From Alphaproteobacteria bacterium (GTDB taxonomy: Bacteria > Pseudomonadota > Alphaproteobacteria > Thalassobaculales > Thalassobaculaceae), in the NCBI GenBank assembly GCA_013203465.1, contig JABMNR010000084.1, positions 1 to 63,260 of the forward strand: a stretch of 63,260 nucleotides of DNA. The letters are read 5' to 3'. This document shows positions 60,964 to 63,260 of this stretch, in pieces; position 1 is the stretch's first letter, and every line of letters begins with the position of its first letter. The position numbers and the translations under genes are program-made. The notes beneath the pieces were generated by a model. That model did no database searches. It had not been told where the DNA came from and saw nothing but the letters and a program-made list of their open reading frames with translations.

Positions 60964-61839
60964 ATGCGAATCCTGGTCACCGGGGCGTCGGGCTTTTCCG
61001 GTCGGGTGATTGCGCGGCGGCTGCTGGACGAAGGCCACCACGTCGTCGCCCATCATCGCCGCCGCCCGTTGCCGGACGATCTTGCCATGGCCGAACCGGT
61101 TCGCGCCGATCTCGTGGCGATCGACGCCGTGCCTCCAGGGCTTGACGCGGTGGTGCACGCCGCCGCCACCTCACCCCCGACCGGGCGGTCCGACGCGGTA
61201 CCGACGGAAACCCTGATCCGGGACAATGCCTTGGCGACAGCGCATTTGATCCGGCTTTGCGCCGAGGCCGGCGTCGGGCGGATGATTTATCTCTCCAGCC
61301 TGTCGGTGCTTGGCCGGATCGACGCGCCAAGTGTCGACGAGAATACCCACGTGTCAGACCCGGACCCGTATGGGACGTCGAAGCTGATGGGCGAACAGGC
61401 GCTGGCCGCCTCGGGGTTGGCCGGTCTGGCGATCCGACTGCCGGCGGTGATCGGCTCGGGCGCGGCGCGCAACTGGCCGGTTCAGGTCAAGGCTGCGATT
61501 GCGGCGGGCGAGGTCGTGCGGGTCTACAACGCGGACGGACCGTTCAACAATGTGGTCCACGTGGCTGATCTGGCCGAGTGGATCGCGCGGGTGTTGGCGG
61601 CTGGAGGTCCTGAAGACGGGTTTCGGGCCGTCCCCGTCGCGTCCGCCGAACCGGTTTCCGTGCGCCAGGCGGTGGCGGCGCTGGCGGCCGGGATGGGGCG
61701 GGCTGTCCACCTGGACAAGGCTGCGGTTTCGCGCCTCGGCTTCAGCATCGATATCGGCTCCGCTCGGTCACTGGGATTCACGCCGATGACCACGGTCGAC
61801 GCGCTGACACGGTTCGGCGGCGAGGGAGATCTGGGTTGA
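60964..61839 (+). CDS. NAD-dependent epimerase/dehydratase (extended SDR)
   Basis: A 291-residue extended SDR. MRILVTGASGFSGRVIARRLL opens it, the serine strand is MIYLSSLSVLG, and the catalytic YGTSK is present. The frame is open from 60871, but that is overlap with the transketolase gene; the ATG at 60964 is preferred. The C-terminal half matches the SDR at 20522 (YNADGPFNNVVHVADLAEW), so the two ends of the locus carry related enzymes. Its stop overlaps the TTG of the last dehydrogenase. Confidence 0.87.
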   Translation: MRILVTGASGFSGRVIARRLLDEGHHVVAHHRRRPLPDDLAMAEPVRADLVAIDAVPPGLDAVVHAAATSPPTGRSDAVPTETLIRDNALATAHLIRLCAEAGVGRMIYLSSLSVLGRIDAPSVDENTHVSDPDPYGTSKLMGEQALAASGLAGLAIRLPAVIGSGAARNWPVQVKAAIAAGEVVRVYNADGPFNNVVHVADLAEWIARVLAAGGPEDGFRAVPVASAEPVSVRQAVAALAAGMGRAVHLDKAAVSRLGFSIDIGSARSLGFTPMTTVDALTRFGGEGDLG

Positions 61840-63113
61840 ACGGAGCCGACGTCGTCATTCTGGGGGTGGGGTATGTCGGCTTGCCTCTGGCGCTCGCGTT
61901 CGCGCGTTCGGGCCGTCGGGTGGTGGCGTACGACAGCGACGCCGCCCGCGCCGGCGATTTACAGCGTGGCGTCGACCGGAACGATCCGGAGGGTGGGCGG
62001 TTCGAGGTGCCGGACGGTTTGCTGTTCAGCGCCGAGGAGACGGCGATTCGTGGCGCCGGTGCCTATGTGATCGCGGTCCCGACACCGATCGATGCCGACC
62101 GCCGACCGGATTTCGGCCCGTTGGAGCAGGCGGCGGATCTTATCGGCAGGGTGTTGTCACCGGGTGCGTTGGTGGTGGTGGAAAGTACCGTGCATCCGGG
62201 TGCGACGGAGGAGATCGTCGGCCCCCGCGTCGCCGCCGGTGGGTGGACGCAAGGCCGGGATTTTCAGCTCGGCTACTCGCCGGAACGGATGAACCCGGGC
62301 GATGCGCGGCATGGGTTGGCCGATGTGGTCAAGGTCGTCTCGGCGGAGAATCCGAAGGCCCTGGAGCGGATGATGGCGCTTTATGCGCCGGTGATCCCGG
62401 CGGGATTGCATGCCGCGCCGTCGATCCGGGTAGCCGAAGCCGCCAAGATCACCGAGAACATTCAGCGGGACGTGAACATCGCGCTGATGAACGAGTTGGC
62501 GCTGGTCTATGACCGCCTGGGCTTGCGCACCGAGGACGTGCTGGCGGCGGCACGAACGAAATGGAATTTCGCACCGTTCGGGCCGGGGCTGGTTGGTGGT
62601 CACTGCATTGGCGTCGACCCCTATTACCTGATCGCCAAGGCCGAGGCGCATGGCTACTACCCCGAGCTGATCCGGGCGGCGCGGCGCCTGAACGACGGCA
62701 TGGCCGACCGCATCGCCCAGAAGGTGGTGACGTTGCTCAGCAAAGCCGGTGTGGCGATCCTGGGCGCGCGGGTCGGCGTCATGGGTGTTGCCTTCAAGGC
62801 CAATGTTTCGGACGCGCGCAACAGCCAGGTGCCGCCGATCGTTGCGGCGTTAGGGGCGCTGGGCGCCGAGTTGCGGATCGCCGACCCGCTAGTCGATCCG
62901 GCGCTCGTTCGCGCGAACCTCGGCATCGAGTTGCTAGAGGTGGGCGCACTGCGGGATTTGGATGCGCTGGTTCTCGCCAGCCCGCACGATGTTTTCCTGG
63001 CGGAGGGTCCGGCTCTTGCCGAGCGGGTTCGATCCGGTGGCCTGATCGTCGACGTGCGGTCGGTTCTCGACCCGGCGTCGCTGCCAACCGACCGGTATTA
63101 CTGGAGTCTTTGA
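61836..63113 (+). CDS. nucleotide-sugar dehydrogenase (WbpA/TviB-like)
   Basis: A 425-residue UDP-sugar dehydrogenase with all catalytic parts. The N-terminal NAD loop is VVILGVGYVGLPLALAF. ESTVHPGATEEIVGP and the EAAKITENIQRDVNIALMNELA helix follow, and the catalytic Cys is in GPGLVGGHCIGVDPYYL. This form is typical of the UDP-GlcNAc/UDP-GalNAc 6-dehydrogenase branch (WbpA, TviB). The TTG start overlaps the previous stop; no ATG fits the domain start. It is the last gene of the operon. Confidence 0.9.
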   Translation: MNGADVVILGVGYVGLPLALAFARSGRRVVAYDSDAARAGDLQRGVDRNDPEGGRFEVPDGLLFSAEETAIRGAGAYVIAVPTPIDADRRPDFGPLEQAADLIGRVLSPGALVVVESTVHPGATEEIVGPRVAAGGWTQGRDFQLGYSPERMNPGDARHGLADVVKVVSAENPKALERMMALYAPVIPAGLHAAPSIRVAEAAKITENIQRDVNIALMNELALVYDRLGLRTEDVLAAARTKWNFAPFGPGLVGGHCIGVDPYYLIAKAEAHGYYPELIRAARRLNDGMADRIAQKVVTLLSKAGVAILGARVGVMGVAFKANVSDARNSQVPPIVAALGALGAELRIADPLVDPALVRANLGIELLEVGALRDLDALVLASPHDVFLAEGPALAERVRSGGLIVDVRSVLDPASLPTDRYYWSL

Positions 63114-63135
63114 AGCGTCCTAGAGCCTCTTCAAT
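63114..63135. other. junction between operon end and IS element
   Basis: These 22 bases join the dehydrogenase stop to the transposase stop. The IS end should lie here, near CTAGAGCCTCTTC, since IS630-type elements insert at TA. The other end is outside the window, so the terminal inverted repeat cannot be confirmed. Confidence 0.35.
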
Positions 63136-63260
63136 TTAATCTCGGTCATACCCTGCGGCGGCGAAGTAGTTTTCGCATTCGGTCGGTGTGAAGGTTTCTA
63201 TAGCCTTGGCGACCGCATCCCAGAGATCGGCTTTGGTTCGTGCGGCGGCCTTGCGGAGAA
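63136..63260 (-). mobile_element. IS630-family transposase, C-terminal end (partial)
   Basis: On the minus strand a frame enters from the right edge and ends at TAA 63138..63136. Its visible residues include RTKADLWDAVAKAIETF, then TPTECENYFAAAGYDRD. The 'LW..........FTP.EC.NYF.AAGY' ending is the standard C-terminus of IS630-type DDE transposases. Only about 41 residues are in the window, so whether the element is intact is unknown. It marks the right end of the glycan cluster. Confidence 0.85.

Noticed and set aside
1-63260. Search for tRNA, rRNA, riboswitch and replication-origin signals
   Set aside because: No tRNA-like cloverleaf, rRNA segment, known riboswitch core or iteron set was noticed by reading; a covariance-model scan would be needed to exclude small RNAs.

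Overview
The window is a GC-rich, densely packed bacterial glycan locus. The codon use, the TPR-glycosyltransferase / RTX / type I secretion combination and the family mix fit an alphaproteobacterium of the Rhodospirillales type; this is inferred from gene content, since no rRNA or other marker gene is present. Nearly all of the 63 kb codes for sugar-nucleotide enzymes, glycosyltransferases and decorating enzymes, in runs joined by ATGA, GTGA or TTGA overlaps. I see no tRNA, rRNA or CRISPR array. The only mobile-element trace is the end of an IS630-type transposase at the right edge.

Layout. (1) 1-2302, minus: SDR epimerase, membrane GT2 and the start of another gene. (2) 2433-5570, plus: methyltransferase, then an SxtJ-like / DUF5989-like / carbamoyltransferase trio. 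(3) 5584-9958, minus: CBS protein, MFS transporter, LPG-synthase-type membrane protein, and an HddC/HddA-like heptose guanylyltransferase and kinase pair. (4) 10073-14273, plus: polytopic membrane protein, PhyH-type oxygenase, sulfotransferase, FkbM methyltransferase. (5) 14270-21442, minus: a tightly overlapped operon with a DAHP-synthase-like enzyme, an AroE-like enzyme, a SAF-domain protein, a GT2, two NeuA-like proteins, a 2OG oxygenase and a GT4. (6) 21571-29490, plus: methyltransferases and glycosyltransferases leading to an RTX protein. (7) 29758-31350, plus: the RTX protein with its own candidate promoter, leader hairpin and strong terminator. (8) 31457-48368: four more TPR-glycosyltransferases, a type I secretion ABC/HlyD pair, a UDP-galactopyranose-mutase-like flavoprotein and further GTs. 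(9) 48406-49696: a 'sporadic carbohydrate cluster' oxygenase and LIC12192-like pair. (10) 49850-63113, plus: SDRs, GmhA-, GmhB- and domain-swapped HldE-like heptose enzymes, a transaldolase, a split transketolase, a Gfo/Idh/MocA oxidoreductase and two nucleotide-sugar dehydrogenases.

Interpretation (inference). The centre looks like a calcium-binding RTX surface protein, perhaps an S-layer or similar abundant protein, with its type I exporter and five TPR-GT9-like transferases that could glycosylate it in the cytoplasm. The absence of a recognisable initiating lipid-linked transferase, Wzx, Wzy or ABC O-antigen exporter fits that view, though such genes may lie elsewhere. The flanks would supply unusual sugars: a heptose branch, and a possible CMP-activated 3-deoxy-ulosonate-like branch built from re-purposed DAHP-synthase and shikimate-dehydrogenase homologues. 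Carbamoyl, sulfo, methyl and hydroxyl decorations could be added to these.

The best candidates for undescribed biology are the DAHPS/AroE/SAF/NeuA operon (with a Cys-to-Asn change at a DAHPS metal ligand), the RTX plus five TPR-GT system with its 36-residue higher-order repeat, the reversed-order HldE fusion, and the nucleotide-sugar dehydrogenase lacking its catalytic cysteine.
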